A stretch of 64,000 bases of DNA, from positions 1-64,000 of the forward strand of contig MU404177.1 of NCBI GenBank assembly GCA_022695795.1, given 5' to 3'. The position numbers and the translations under genes are program-made. Origin of the DNA: Biscogniauxia marginata. Lineage: Eukaryota > Ascomycota > Sordariomycetes > Xylariales > Xylariaceae. Positions 50,014-61,618 of the stretch are shown here, piece after piece (the stretch's first letter is position 1; every line of letters starts with the position of its first letter). Below the pieces are notes generated by a model that saw only the letters and a list, made by a program, of their open reading frames with translations, ran no database searches and had not been told where the DNA came from.

Positions 50014-51199
50014 ATGTCTCCTCCGTCTTCGGAAGAGACCAGCATCAACCAGCGGCTGCAATCGAAACTCCCCGCCTCCGTCGCCGAGAGGTTACCGCAT
50101 ATTCCCGAGTCCAAGGCCGGATCGAAGGCCGAGGTCGAAGTCGAGGCGAGAGCGGCCACCAGCAATTTCCTGTCGCAAATCCGATCCTTCGCCGCCGGCG
50201 GCTTCGGTGGCGTCTGCGCCGTGCTGGTCGGCCACCCGTTCGATCTCGTCAAGGTCCGGCTGCAGACCGCCGACAAGGGCGCATACTCGTCCGCGATCGA
50301 CGTCGTCAAGAAGAGCGTCGCGCGGGATGGGCTGCGACGGGGTCTCTACGCCGGCGTCAGCGCGCCGCTGGTCGGCGTTACTCCCATGTGTAAGCACCTC
50401 TTTTTTTCTTCTTTTTTTTTAACGCTTTCTTCTTCTTCTTCTTCTTCTTCTTCTTCTATTTCATCCTCCCTACTCTCACGCACAAAGGTGTGTCTGTGCT
50501 GATGGCAGGAATCGCGAACGATGCGCAGTCGCCGTATCCTTCTGGGGCTATGACCTCGGGAAGCAGATCGTGACCTCTCTCGCCCCTCCGAGCGCCGACG
50601 GCGGCCTGTCCATCGCCCAGGTGTCCACCGCCGGGTTCTTCAGCGCCGTGCCCATGACGGCGATCACGGCGCCCTTCGAGCGGGTCAAGGTGATCCTGCA
50701 GGTGCAGGGTCAGCGCTTGAAGCCGGGCGAGGAACCCAAGTACAAGGGCGGCGTAGACGTCGTGAGGCAGCTGTACAAGGAGGGCGGCGTGCGCTCCGTG
50801 TTCCGAGGCAGCGCGGCCACCCTCGCTCGGGACGGCCCCGGGAGCGCCGCCTACTTCGCCGCCTACGAGTACATCAAGCGGCGGATGACACCGCGCGATC
50901 CCGAGACGGGCAAGCCCAAGGGCGACCTCAGTCTCTTAGCTATAACATGCGCCGGGGGCGCGGCAGGCGTAGCCATGTGGATCCCTGTCTTCCCCGTCGA
51001 CACCGTCAAGAGCAGACTACAGACGGCCGAAGGAAATGTCAACCTTAGAGATGTCATCCGCGAGCTCCATGGTCGGGGCGGCATCAAGGCTTTCTTCCCT
51101 GGTTTTGGGCCGGCGCTCGCCAGAGCTGTACCCGCTAATGCTGCAACGTTCTTAGGCGTCGAATTAGCCCATCAGGCTATGCGGAAGGCCTTTGACTGA
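50014..51199 (+). CDS. Mitochondrial carnitine/acylcarnitine carrier
   Basis: Exons 50014-50389 and 50529-51199 give 1047 nt, 348 residues. The acceptor CGCAG at 50524-50528 is preferred over the GCAG at 50508 because it restores VGVTPMFAVSFWGYD. Three mitochondrial-carrier repeats show HPFDLVKVRLQT, APFERVKVILQV and FPVDTVKSRLQT. The sequence is close to yeast Crc1 and Aspergillus AcuH, which exchange carnitine and acylcarnitines across the inner mitochondrial membrane. An N-terminal extension of about 45 residues precedes repeat one. The intron holds a TTC microsatellite (about 50429-50457). Confidence 0.92.
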
Positions 51200-52028
51200 G
51201 CTATTGTCCGGCTTCTCGTCTTCGCCCCAGGGCTGGCATCCTGTACTGACAGTTCAGGCCAGCCAGTGCCGGTGCTCAGTCTCCACACAGCCACGGAGGA
51301 TGGTCATGATGGTGACGAGGAGAGCGATGGTAGTGGTGGGGATGGATGGTACTAGAAAAGAGAGGCGCGCTCCCGACGAAGTATATTTGTTTGTACTCTG
51401 AACGCAGGGGGGACGCTGGGGGATGCATATACTAGGAGTTACACGCGGAGGCTCTTAGTCTTTCCGACGCTTTAAAAGCCATCGCACTAGAGTACATAAT
51501 ATACTGAAAGTTAGATATCAGCTTGTGGCACGAAATCGGGTCTCACAGTTCTCTCTCTCTGGCTCCATATCGAGCATACATACTGTAATCACTCGTATTG
51601 CAGATACAGATCGAATATCCATTCAGCACAGCATATCAGCTAACGGATCATCACGCATGGTTTCGGATGCAATTACGATAGCTCGAGTTGATTTGGTTCA
51701 CATCCATATACACATCCTAGCCTTATCAATGGCTAGTAAATGGCATGTATTCCGCACGCCATGTGATTACTATTAACCCCGTCCTTATCCCGCCCCGCAC
51801 GGTAGTGATTCGGACTGGAAAAGAGGATTGCCGAGCCATCGTTCCGCCTAATAACTCCTATGAGAATGTGTCAAGTTTCGATGAACGCAACTGACGTATG
51901 TCTGATACCAGTCAATAACCAAATTTAAATATGGCCTGGTGATTCAATTACATTCGGTTGAGCAGATATCAGTGGGCCTATATTAGAGTTATATGATATC
52001 CCCGTTCCTAGAACGACGGCGATGGCTA
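51200..52028. other. Convergent intergenic region
   Basis: About 0.83 kb between convergent gene ends. No gene or clear structure is seen. Confidence 0.5.
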
Positions 52029-54129
52029 TCATCGTTCGCGTTCATTGACTGTCCATCGCCTTTTTGTAGAGGTGAAGTCACGTAATCTTTCGGCCTCACC
52101 GGGCGGCCTAGGGGCCCCCCACAATCCCCTGCTACCAGTACCAGCCCAGAGGCGAGGAGCAGTAGCCTCATCGAATGTATCATGCTCTTCATCATGGGAA
52201 GCTTCAGAACTGGCGTTCTCACTATGCACGTCGTGCAGCGAAATGCGATTGGGAACGACATCGCCGGGGTGCTCTATATCGGTCCTAATTTCGACCTCGT
52301 CATTCTCTCGTTTTGCCTCCTGCTGGTGGCTCAAGTTGAAGATTGGATGCTGCACCACCTTCTCAGAGTCGCTGTCTTCATGTATTGGCGTCCACAAACC
52401 AACAGAGCCTGACCGGTTTTGCCGAGTTGACGGAAGATGGGTAGTGCGGCTGCCAGCTTCTAGGCTTGTCAAGTTGTTATTGTTGTTGTCATTATTGTTA
52501 TTGTTAAAAACGGATTGCCTGATTGTCAGTGCAGGTCCACCAGACGATCTCCTCATGCTACCGAGAGAGGCACTGGCCGAGTTACTGCGGCTACCCCCGG
52601 CGGGCACCCCAAGTAGAGACGACCCGAAGTTGATATCTTTGAGCGCAGATGTGAAGCCTTTGCTGGGGCGACCGCGTGGGAAATCGTGAGCTAGGGAAGA
52701 GGACCGGCTGACGGCAGGCGAATTTACTGCGGAGTGGAGATGGTCGACGCTAGCAAACAGCTTCAGCTCATACATGTCCGGTATAGCAATCTGTCTGCGT
52801 AGCAGGGTGTCGTCCAGAGATGAGGCGCTCCGCTCATTCGTGGGGCTTTGCGTGTGCCTGTCAAATTGTGGCCGCCTCTTTGCCATTGTCAAAGATGACA
52901 TTGCAACATCCGCAAGGACCGGCTGGTGCGTAATGGCACCGATGAGCGCATTGCAACCCGCACCATGTGATACCAAGATAACAACTTCCTCCGTATCAAT
53001 TTGTTGGTTCTCCCGGATATCTTTCCGACGCACGACGGAATCAGGACTAGCTGGTGTCTTGGTAACTCTTTCGCCGGGGTTCTCTGTAGTAGTGTACCAA
53101 TCAACTAGACGTTTCAACCCTTTTCGGAATCGCTGGTGCATCGCCGCCCACTCCTCTGGGAGATGGCCACCGCCCCCCCAGGCAAGGTTGTCCCGGGTTG
53201 AGTCCCACTGGTAGTCTATGTCGACACAGGCATCTCGAGCATGTGCGACATAGCCTTTAGGTATAGGTCCGGATGAGGAGAGGGCGTATGCCGGAACCGG
53301 TGCCACATATGTTCGGGCCCATGCCGGGTCTGATGGACCGCCGTGCGCCGTTTTTGGGTCCGCGCCCCCGTGAGAATCGCCGTTGTAACTCGGGAGGGTC
53401 TCCACCAGAGTGGATACGGAGTCCAGGCTTGAGGAAGAGACAGTGTTTGGAGGCACAGGGTATGATAAGGAACTCTCGCGGGGGTGAGAGGCGCTCCATA
53501 ACTGAGTTGAACTGGTAGGAGGTATTCGGTCGTGTAGATGCGGATAGTCGTAATAATCCTCCCGGCGCAAGAGCTCGGCCTTGGCGGTGGCTAACATGAG
53601 GCTTGAGTTGGGCGGCGGCGTGATGTGCTCAAAATAGTCGGGCGACAGCCACTCGCCGAGAAAGGCATCGAGACGGAGGAGGGATTTCTCGATATGTCGG
53701 TTCGCTTCGGGCGAGGCGGGAGGGACATCGGCCGGCGAGGGGGCGGGATCAGACAAGGGAGAGGGATTCGAGGCAAGGCCGGCGCTTATAGCAATGGACG
53801 TCTGCACGCAGCGGAGAAAGGGAGAGCTATGCAAGACGACATGGTAGCGGCGCCTCTGTCCCAGGTGCGCAGAATCGAGAGCTTCCTGCTCCCGCAAGAT
53901 GGAGGCGATCTGCGCGCCGACGGCCTTGGACTGTAACCAACCTCCGTAGGTCAGAGGCGGATCGTAGGGAGTGGGCGAGGAGAGGTGCCACTGCTTGTCG
54001 GCAGCATCCAGGCGGTTCCCATGCCTATTTCACACCAGGTCAGCTGCCAAGTCCAGAGTGGAAGTCTGCACTCCGGAGCAACGATACCACAAACCTGACG
54101 ACGAAGATGTAGGCTGGAGGACGACCCAT
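52029..54129 (-). CDS. Histidine-phosphatase (phosphoglycerate mutase-like) protein
   Basis: Exons 54129-54095 and 54024-52029 give 2031 nt, 676 residues. The splice creates the family's N-terminal motif: MGRPPAYIFVVRHGNR, with the phosphoacceptor histidine at residue 13. SSPFLRCVQTS (arginine of the second motif) and VSHGAGCNALIGA (second catalytic histidine) follow. The phosphatase domain is interrupted by long low-complexity segments and followed by a serine-rich, probably disordered tail with an asparagine-rich run (about 52477-52508). Relatives are uncharacterised fungal proteins; substrates are unknown. The very long tail is unusual for a metabolic mutase and suggests a regulatory phosphatase, which is inference. 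Confidence 0.85.
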
Positions 54130-54619
54130 GGCTCGCACAGGGAGGGGTTTATCGAGACGGTTGCCCCTAGGTCTGCTGTGCTGAGAGGCGGTCGAGGGTT
54201 TCTCGACGGGAGAGAGAAGGAATTCAGTCAACGGGTGCCATCAAGTACAAGTACTCGTACTCGTACGTTTTACCGGGTCGGTTTACTCGGTTTACTCGGT
54301 CTCTCGGTCGCGCTGCGAATCCACGCACGGCCACCTGATGCGAAATATTCAAAGATGACAAGCTATTTTTAGGTACGTACAAACTACGCATCGGAGTCCG
54401 CAACCTTAATCTTATTAATTGCGGGCCGCTGCTGTGTGTACCTTAGGTAATAGGACGTATAAGTACATAGGTACCTAGGAATACCTGCTTAGGTAACCTG
54501 TAAACGCATATGCACTTATCGACTGATAGTGGAAGGAGGTCCATGGATGTTCCCCTTCGCTGACAAGGTTCGTCTTCAACCTTCCCAGCATCCATCTTTT
54601 GAACCTCTACCAAAAGAAG
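54130..54619. other. Divergent promoter region HP protein / GPI8
   Basis: No gene seen. Contains short tandem words (GTACTCGTACTCGTACG and GGTTTACTCGGTTTACTCGG, 54251-54300) and a TACC/GGTA tract (54462-54500). Confidence 0.5.
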
Positions 54620-55865
54620 ATGAAGCTTCCTGGGATATTACGTCTTCCCGTTCTCCTGGCCTTGTCGTTTTTTCTCCACACGAAATATGCCTCTGCCGAG
54701 CACACCAGCAACTGGGCTGTCCTCGTGGGCACGTCAAGGTTCTGGTTCAACTACCGCCATCTCGCCAACGTCCTGTCCATGTACCGCACCGTCAAGCGAC
54801 TAGGCATTCCCGATTCCCAGATCATCCTGATGCTCCCTGACGACATGGCTTGCAACCCGCGCAACGCATTCCCGGGCACTGTATACAGCAATTCGGACCG
54901 CGCCGTCGACTTGTACGGGGACAACATCGAGGTGGACTACAGGGGGTACGAAGTGACCGTTGAGAACTTCATCAGGTTATTGACCGACCGTGTGGGCGAC
55001 GAGATGCCCAGGAGCAAACGCCTACTGACCGACGACCGGAGTAACATATTCGTCTACATGACCGGCCATGGTGGGAATGAGTTCCTCAAGTTCCAAGACG
55101 CCGAGGAGATTGGCGCTTTCGATCTGGCAGATGCATTTGAGCAGATGTGGGAGAAGCGGAGGTGAGCAGAGCTGGCTATAGTCGTCGCCGTCCAGCTAAC
55201 AGGAAGAAATGGCCAGGTATCACGAGATACTCTTCATGATCGACACATGCCAGGCAAACACGATGTACAGCAAGCTCTACTCGCCCAACATCATTGCCAC
55301 CGGTTCCTCCGAGCTCGACCAATCGTCCTATTCTCACCACGCCGACAACGACGTCGGCGTCGCCGTCATCGACCGCTACACGTACTACAACCTCGAGTTT
55401 CTGGAGTCTCAGGTGCAGGATCTAAGCAGCAAGAAGACAGTCGGCGACCTATTCGACAGCTACAACTACGAGAAGATTCATTCGCACGCCGGCGTACGGT
55501 ATGACCTGTTCAGGGGCGGAGCCGATGCAGCGCGGAGCCGATTGCTCACCGACTTCTTTGGCAACATCCAGAACGTCGAAGTTGACAGCGCTAGCAATCT
55601 GACAGTCGACAGCGAGATGTTGGCACTTGGGAAGACAATTGCGCGCCTTAGGGAGATTGCTGCCGAGGAGGAGGCTGTGGCAAACAAGACCACCCGGCCG
55701 GGCCAAAAGGAGCGCCGGTCCAAGAACCTACCGTCGGCCGGACCACTGACGGATGACAATTGGTGGACCAAGAAACTGACCGGAATAGCCGCTTTAGCCG
55801 GCTGCACAGCTCTATGGGCTCTTGGGTCTTATCTAGAAGCTCCAAGTAGCCGGGCGATAAAATAG
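54620..55865 (+). CDS. GPI8: GPI-anchor transamidase catalytic subunit, Gpi8
   Basis: Exons 54620-55161 and 55217-55865 give 1191 nt, 396 residues (yeast 411). It is a C13-family cysteine protease that cleaves the C-terminal signal of precursors and attaches the GPI anchor in the ER lumen. A cleavable signal peptide covers residues 1-26 ([20 protein letters not shown], then TKYASA). The catalytic dyad is His150 in MTGHGG and Cys192 in [25 protein letters not shown] and FPGTVYSN are family blocks. A C-terminal membrane helix lies near 368-386. Start ATG 54620 is chosen because it begins the signal peptide. Confidence 0.95.
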
Positions 55866-56284
55866 CGGTAAGGTAGTAATAAACGAAGGTTTCTAATGCT
55901 GTAAGATGTTCAGTCTGTATGGTCTAGGGGTTAGATCCCGCCTCTTTTCCCCCGGTTCCTTCAGACGCCCGTAGGTTGTAAGGGGTGTGTTGTTCGTCTG
56001 AAAGACAAGTGCGCAAGCAAAGGAGGGAGACGGAATGTGAAGATATCATAGGCGAGTCCCTGGCTTATTGACATTTTAGGCACTCTAGTTAGTTGGTCGG
56101 AGGCATCTTATGAGAAACCAAAAAATTCATATGGTGGATTTGGTCCCGACCTAGCACAACTTTTTTTTATACAAAGAAACAAAATAGAACAGACTAGAAC
56201 AAGGCTATTTACACACTCAATTTTACGCCGGGCACCAACACTTGTTCCTCATTAAATAACACATAGTCTTTGTCTGCTGCGACA
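55866..56284. other. Intergenic region with tRNA-like relic
   Basis: No protein gene. At 55913-55966 there is a short tRNA-like segment: an A-box-like TGGTCTAGGGGTTAGA, a degenerate B-box-like GGTTCCTTC, and 5-bp complementary ends GTCTG/CAGAC, but it is only 54 nt and cannot fold as a full tRNA. A run of about 9 T (56161-56169) follows. Confidence 0.35.
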
Positions 56285-58758
56285 ATGGCGTCCGGGGATC
56301 CAAATAGTTATCTCCCCCTGGAATCCTTCAGCCTCGCTGCCTTTCCGAGGACAACACATAACATCACGTGGTCGCCCGACGCCGAGCTGGCCATCGCCTG
56401 TGACGACTGCGTGTTCATATTCATCCCCGAATTCTCGGCACCTTTCAAATCTGCCTTCGCGCAGCCGAGACACGACGCGCTCCGTCAATATGACGAGGCA
56501 GCCCTTAGGTTTCCGGTCAATCCCATCAAAGGCCCCGAGCTGAACCGCCACTTGTTCGATGTCTTGGGACGAGATTTCCCACGACGTGGCCCTTACGAGG
56601 GATCTGGCTCGGGCACTATTACAAGCCAGGGTGGCTCCATGAACCATGTTGTGGCCCTGGAATGGTCGCCGTGCGGTCTGGGCCGGACGAATCGTTCCGT
56701 CCTCGCCGTTCTCACCAGCACTGGGATCCTCACTATCTACTACGAGGGTGCCTCCGACGCGATCGGGACTTCCAAGCTCGGAGGCCGTAACTCGAGGGCC
56801 CTAAGGTCGTGGGCTGCCGCCTGGTCTGTCGGGGGAGGTCTTCTGCTGCCGGCGGCCGAGGGACACAGCCAATCCCTGGACAATGAATACGTCACCGCTT
56901 TTGCGTGGGCAAGAGAGTTCGATGGTAAACGTGCGGCGCTGGCGTACGAGAACGACGAGGAGGAGATCGTCATAATCTTGATCCAGGTAGAACGAAATCG
57001 TGAAGCCCCCTCCGGAGGTGCGGCCAGATGGAGAGTTGAGGAAGTAGCACGATTCGCTGCTGGGGGACCCCATCCCAATTCTGATGTGAGGATGCTTTGA
57101 ATCACGTCTGAACCTTCCTTACTCATATCCTAACGCTGCTGGCTAGCCGACAGATCCCGACTACGCGCCAAGCGGGTCTTCCTTTGCTCTAAGCTGGAGC
57201 CCGTGGTTGAACAAGGACAATTCTAGAGCTAGCATACTCTCGTACACGGCGAGGGGCTACGTTGGGTTTAGGCAGGTCATGATCGAAGAGCCTGGCGATA
57301 AGACGGGCTCACCGGCCGTGCGAGTAGGTGACGTCGATGCCAGTGGAGTTTGTCTCTACCTTGCGCCTGACGCGTTCGTGGTTTGGGAGGATCTGGTAAG
57401 CGCCTGGTTTATTTTATTCTTACATATTATATGTCTACTTTCACAAGACTAATCAGCGTGGTATATGTATTAGATTTGGACTATATCTGGCTCCAAGGTT
57501 TGCCGTGGAATCATTGCGACACCTGCTCGTGTCCAGGCATTTCAGTTGCCGTTTGATGCGACCTCGTCAAATCCCGCACACACAGCGGATGAATGCGGGA
57601 GTGCCTATCCGTTGATAGACAACAGTCCCCAGACTGAAAACCCTATTACTGGTATGTTTTTGACAGCTTCCTCCTCGTCATCCAACCCATTCCGTTTCTC
57701 AACGATTCACATAGGGCTCGTGATCCATCCGCCCTCGGTTTCGCACCCGACCTCGGCTCCCTCTTATTCTCTTGTCCGCCTCTCGGCGACCAGCGAGAAC
57801 AAAGGTTGGCATCAGACCAACCTTCCTCTACCATCTAATCCAGAAGATCCGGCAGGCAGGGGCCCGCAATGGGTAACCGAGATCAGTCAGGCAATCGAAC
57901 GTCAGCTCCCGCGGGCGCTGGCCCACCACCGAACTATTTCACCAGCCGGTAGCTACGCTGCGTCTAGCATATCGTCGGAGGACGACTACGATGAAAGCGA
58001 CTCAGTGAACGATTTTGACCTTACTTCCAAGGATGACGATGACGATATGGGGTCTCTTCTAGGTGTCAGCCAGCTGGACACCTCGGATCAGGTACACACT
58101 ACCAGGATACGCATATGGGGCATGACCGTCAGTCCCGGCGGAGGTACCATGGCAGTGTTTACCAGTGAGCATAGCGCTGTGAACCCGGGAAGAGATACTT
58201 ATGGCGGGATGAGTTGCCGTGTCTTGTTTGGGCGGCTTGGCCACGGTAGCGACGAAAGCGGGAATGGCACGATTGCCCCAGTCAGAAATCTTAGCACTGA
58301 GGCGAGGATGTGGGAATGGATATATGGGAATGGTCCTCCGGTACCCGGCATTAGCACGCCAGCCGCCGTCGACGGTAGCGATGGACGGGTAGCATTGAAG
58401 GACCATTTTGCGATGATCAGCCGACAGCAAGGCTGCGCCTTTTGCGACACTCTATTAGAACCGTTCAACGACGGGAAGTCATCCCGTTGTGGCCGCAACC
58501 ACGTCTTTGGTGAGTGAGCAAAACAAACGATTTCCCTTTTTGGTCTGCTAGACAAGATCGCTTATGTTCATAGAAAACTGCGTGGCTACGCGGGTCCCCA
58601 TCCTAGCGCCGGGGACCTCTAACACCTGCGGCATCTGCGGCTCTAAGTGTCTCAAGCCCGAAGAGCTCGTCGCCATTGCTCCTCAGCTGCAGAAGATCAT
58701 CGAGGATGAGATATCGGCCGAGTTGTGCGGTGGTTGCGGTGGCAAGTTTATAAATTGA
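56285..58758 (+). CDS. TFIIIC subunit with delta-type N-terminus and zinc finger
   Basis: Exons 56285-57085, 57147-57395, 57474-57651, 57715-58509 and 58574-58758 give 2208 nt, 735 residues. The N-terminal part is WD-like (HNITWSPDAELAIACDDCVF, VVALEWSPCG, SFALSWSPW) as in the TFIIIC delta/90-kDa family, and the C-terminus carries paired cysteine motifs (CAFCD, NTCGICGSKC, LCGGCGGKFIN) as in the TFIIIC zinc-finger domain. TFIIIC binds the A and B boxes of tRNA genes to recruit TFIIIB and RNA polymerase III. Intron 3 (57652-57714, 63 nt) is stop-free and in frame, so it might instead be coding. An acidic linker (DDYDESDSVNDFDL) lies mid-protein. Fission yeast Sfc9 is the nearest named relative I can suggest. 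Confidence 0.84.
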
Positions 58759-58925
58759 ACGTTCGATGTAAGTATTTATAAGTTAAATAAACATGTGGTT
58801 CAAGTTGACACCCTGATTGTGGGCTTAACCTCTAGGACTTTACGACGTAACTCCTTTGACGGCTCGCATCTATCGGCGCAGCCAACCATTGCCCTGTAGC
58901 TCTGAGAGTGCCCTGATCACATCTC

Positions 58926-59537
58926 CTAATATCCGTCCTCCCACAACTCCTTCCGATACCCCTCGGTCAGCCGCTCATCGAGACCGTACAGTTCCTGCCA
59001 GCCGACGAAACCCCGATCGAGTATGTAGACCTTCTGTTGCTCCGCGCTCCCCGTCTCACTCTTGCGCTCCTTCGGGGCGGAAGACAAAGATGGAGAAGCA
59101 GCAGAAGCCTCCTTCTGCCTCAGGTACCGCAGTGCCGCGGCGGGGCCCCGCTGCTGGCTGAGGGCGCAATGAAAGATGACCGTCTGCTTATCCGCCAGTT
59201 TGCGCAGAAGCGTCGGCATGGTGGCGTCTAGGCTGCCGCTAGGGAAGTGCATGGAGGACTTGATGTCTGCAGAAATCAAGTGTCACTTAGCGCTCATAAA
59301 TGCATAGGACGGGTCTGAAATGTTCCTGTGATCACATACGTCCACCGATATGATCTATCTGTACTAGTGAGTATAGGAGAGAATAATGGGTAGGTATGGA
59401 GGGAGCCTCGCACCGTCATCTCGGACATCTACGATGGCTATCGTTGGATCCGGAGACTGCTTATTGGCGGCGAGAAGCATGTCTGCGAGCCTCTTCGCCG
59501 TGATACGCTCGATGCTGGATATGGTTATCAAAGACAT
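58926..59537 (-). CDS. Small rhodanese-fold Cdc25-like phosphatase (Ych1/Ibp1 type)
   Basis: Exons 59537-59414, a 15-nt micro-exon 59354-59340, and 59266-58926 give 480 nt, 159 residues. The micro-exon supplies the HIGG of DVRDDDHIGGHIKSSMHFP, the conserved rhodanese/Cdc25 sequence. The active-site loop HCALSQQRGP has the C-x5-R form (Cys80, Arg86). Yeast Ych1 and fission yeast Ibp1 are related phosphatases; arsenate reductases such as Acr2 share the fold. Substrate is unknown. A serine/lysine-rich insert near 101-121 is not conserved. Confidence 0.86.
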
Positions 59538-59741
59538 GGCAGTGCACCTGGCAGGCTCGTGAAAGAAAAGTGTATAGATATGTTGCATCAAAGATGTAAG
59601 GGCCGTGTTATATACATGCATATACGCGTTAACCAACTTGCAAAAAGTTTAATGTTTATTTATATATATAAAGTACTTAATACTTTTATTAAATGAGATA
59701 TATAAAAACTACTTTAAATAAATATATATATTAAATAAATA

Positions 59742-61189
59742 ACGTATTATATAAACAAGTAAATAAAACAAGTTTATAAACGAAATTTTATAATTATTAT
59801 ACTTTTAATTATTAAAAATTATTTATGTTATATCGAAATTAATTAATAATAATTATTATTTAAATTATTTTATTTAGCTTTATACTTTAAAAACCGAATA
59901 CCTTTTTTATATTAAATATTCGGTTTTTTAAAACGTAATTTATATTATTTAATTAAAAATTAATATATTTATTATTATTTTTAAAACGTGTAAAATTATA
60001 ATTATTATTTTTATTTTTATTTTTTAAAAATTTTTTATATTAATTAACTTAATTTAATAATTAAAAATATTATTTAAAACTCGAATTAATTATATTATTA
60101 CTTATAAATAATATTATTTAAATATTTATTTTTATTAATTATTAAAATTTTATAATGTTTTTAATATTATATTATAATAACGATTTAAAAATATATATTT
60201 TATAAAGAAGTTATAATTATTTAACATATTATTAATTTAAATAAATAAATAAATCTTTCTCGTTTTTATTATATTATTAAAATAATAAATATTTTATTAT
60301 ATAACCGCGACGCGAGGCGCGTTAAATAAAATTAAGTTTTTAATTTTATATAGTAATAAAAAACTTTTTAAACATGTTTAAACAAATAAATAAATTATTA
60401 AAAGGCTTTTTACGAAAATTTAAATATATATTAAAAATAATATAAATTAATATATAATATAATTACGAAATATAATATTTAAAAAGAAAAAAAATATAAT
60501 TTTAACAAGATAAAATTTATAATTAAAATAATTATTAAAATTAATATAATAATAATAAATATAAAACGATATAAATAATTATAATAAGTTTAATAAAATA
60601 ATCGAGAATAAGTTATAATTATTTAAATTATAAATATTATTAATTACTTTTTATTATTATATATTATTTTAATTAAAAAAATACTTTATTTTATAATATC
60701 GCGATAATTTATTATTATTAAAAAGTAAAATTACGATATTAAATAATAATTAAATTATAAATAAACTTAATATAAATTTTATAAAGCATTTTTATAAATA
60801 TATGAAAAAAAAATTATACGTTTTTTAATTTTAAATAGTTATAAAAGTTATTATTTTATTAATTTTAAAAATTATTATTATAAAAAAATATCGTTATATT
60901 TTATATATTTAATTATTTGTTATATAAGTTTTAACTTTTTAACTTTATATATTTTAATATTTTAAAATAAATATATAATAATTATTTATAAAGTTTAATA
61001 AATCGTTATTATATTTATATTATAAAAAATACTTTTTAATTAACTTTATAAAAGTTTTTATTATTATAATAATTATTTTAAATATATAAATTAAATTTTA
61101 TATAATTAAATTAGTTTTTTTTAATTAAAAAATTATTATTATATTATTTTTTATATAAAAACGCGTATATTTTTTCTCGATCTCGATAT
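59742..61189. mobile_element. AT-rich repeat D (second copy), mirror orientation
   Basis: The left tip ACGTATTATATAAACAAGT, preceded by TA, resembles the tips of the TIR elements at 1-167 and 14990-15435. Bases about 59742-60200 match, in reverse complement, the sequence flanking copy B (15560-15736 and 23335-23547). The remainder to 61189 is almost pure A+T with a single GC-rich word (CCGCGACGCGAGGCGCG, 60305-60321). No coding motif was recognised. The right limit is set by the LTR of copy C, so the element may continue beyond it. Confidence 0.55.
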
Positions 61190-61618
61190 TGTGACGAACC
61201 TCCTTGTGTGTTCCTAGTCAGCTGACTTCACAGGTGAGTACGTACTAGGTTTTCTTGTTTTGAAGGTAACAGTGGGTTGAGATTGGTTCAAGTAATTCAC
61301 AATGTTATGTTCGTCAAAGAGGTTTCAAGGTACTTTCACTATAGTATTAAAAAGTGACTATAGTCTTAGATTAATAGCTAAGGAACTAAAAAAATGAATA
61401 ATTAAATACGTAAAAAACTTTAATTTATTTATTTTTTATTTTTTATAAGGAGTTATACTTATTTTCTCCTAAATTCTCAAGAAAACAACTAAGAATCTTA
61501 ATATTCTCTTAAATTCTTAAGAGAACAACTAAAAATCTTGGTATTCTCCTTTTTATAGTTATATAACCTTAAATCACATAACCACTTTAATTCTTTTTAC
61601 TTTTATTAAGTTATAACA
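61190..61618 (-). repeat. 3' LTR of copy C with internal 40-bp tandem duplication
   Basis: On the plus strand it begins TGTGACGAACCTCC and ends AAGTTATAACA. The first 200 bases are the R/U5-type part shared with the other LTRs and are the least mutated example here. The rest is a different U3 containing two tandem copies of a roughly 44-bp unit starting TCTCCTAAATTCTCAAG and TCTCTTAAATTCTTAAG (about 61463-61550). A pyrimidine tract CTCCCCTTT follows the LTR, the complement of a polypurine tract. Confidence 0.85.
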
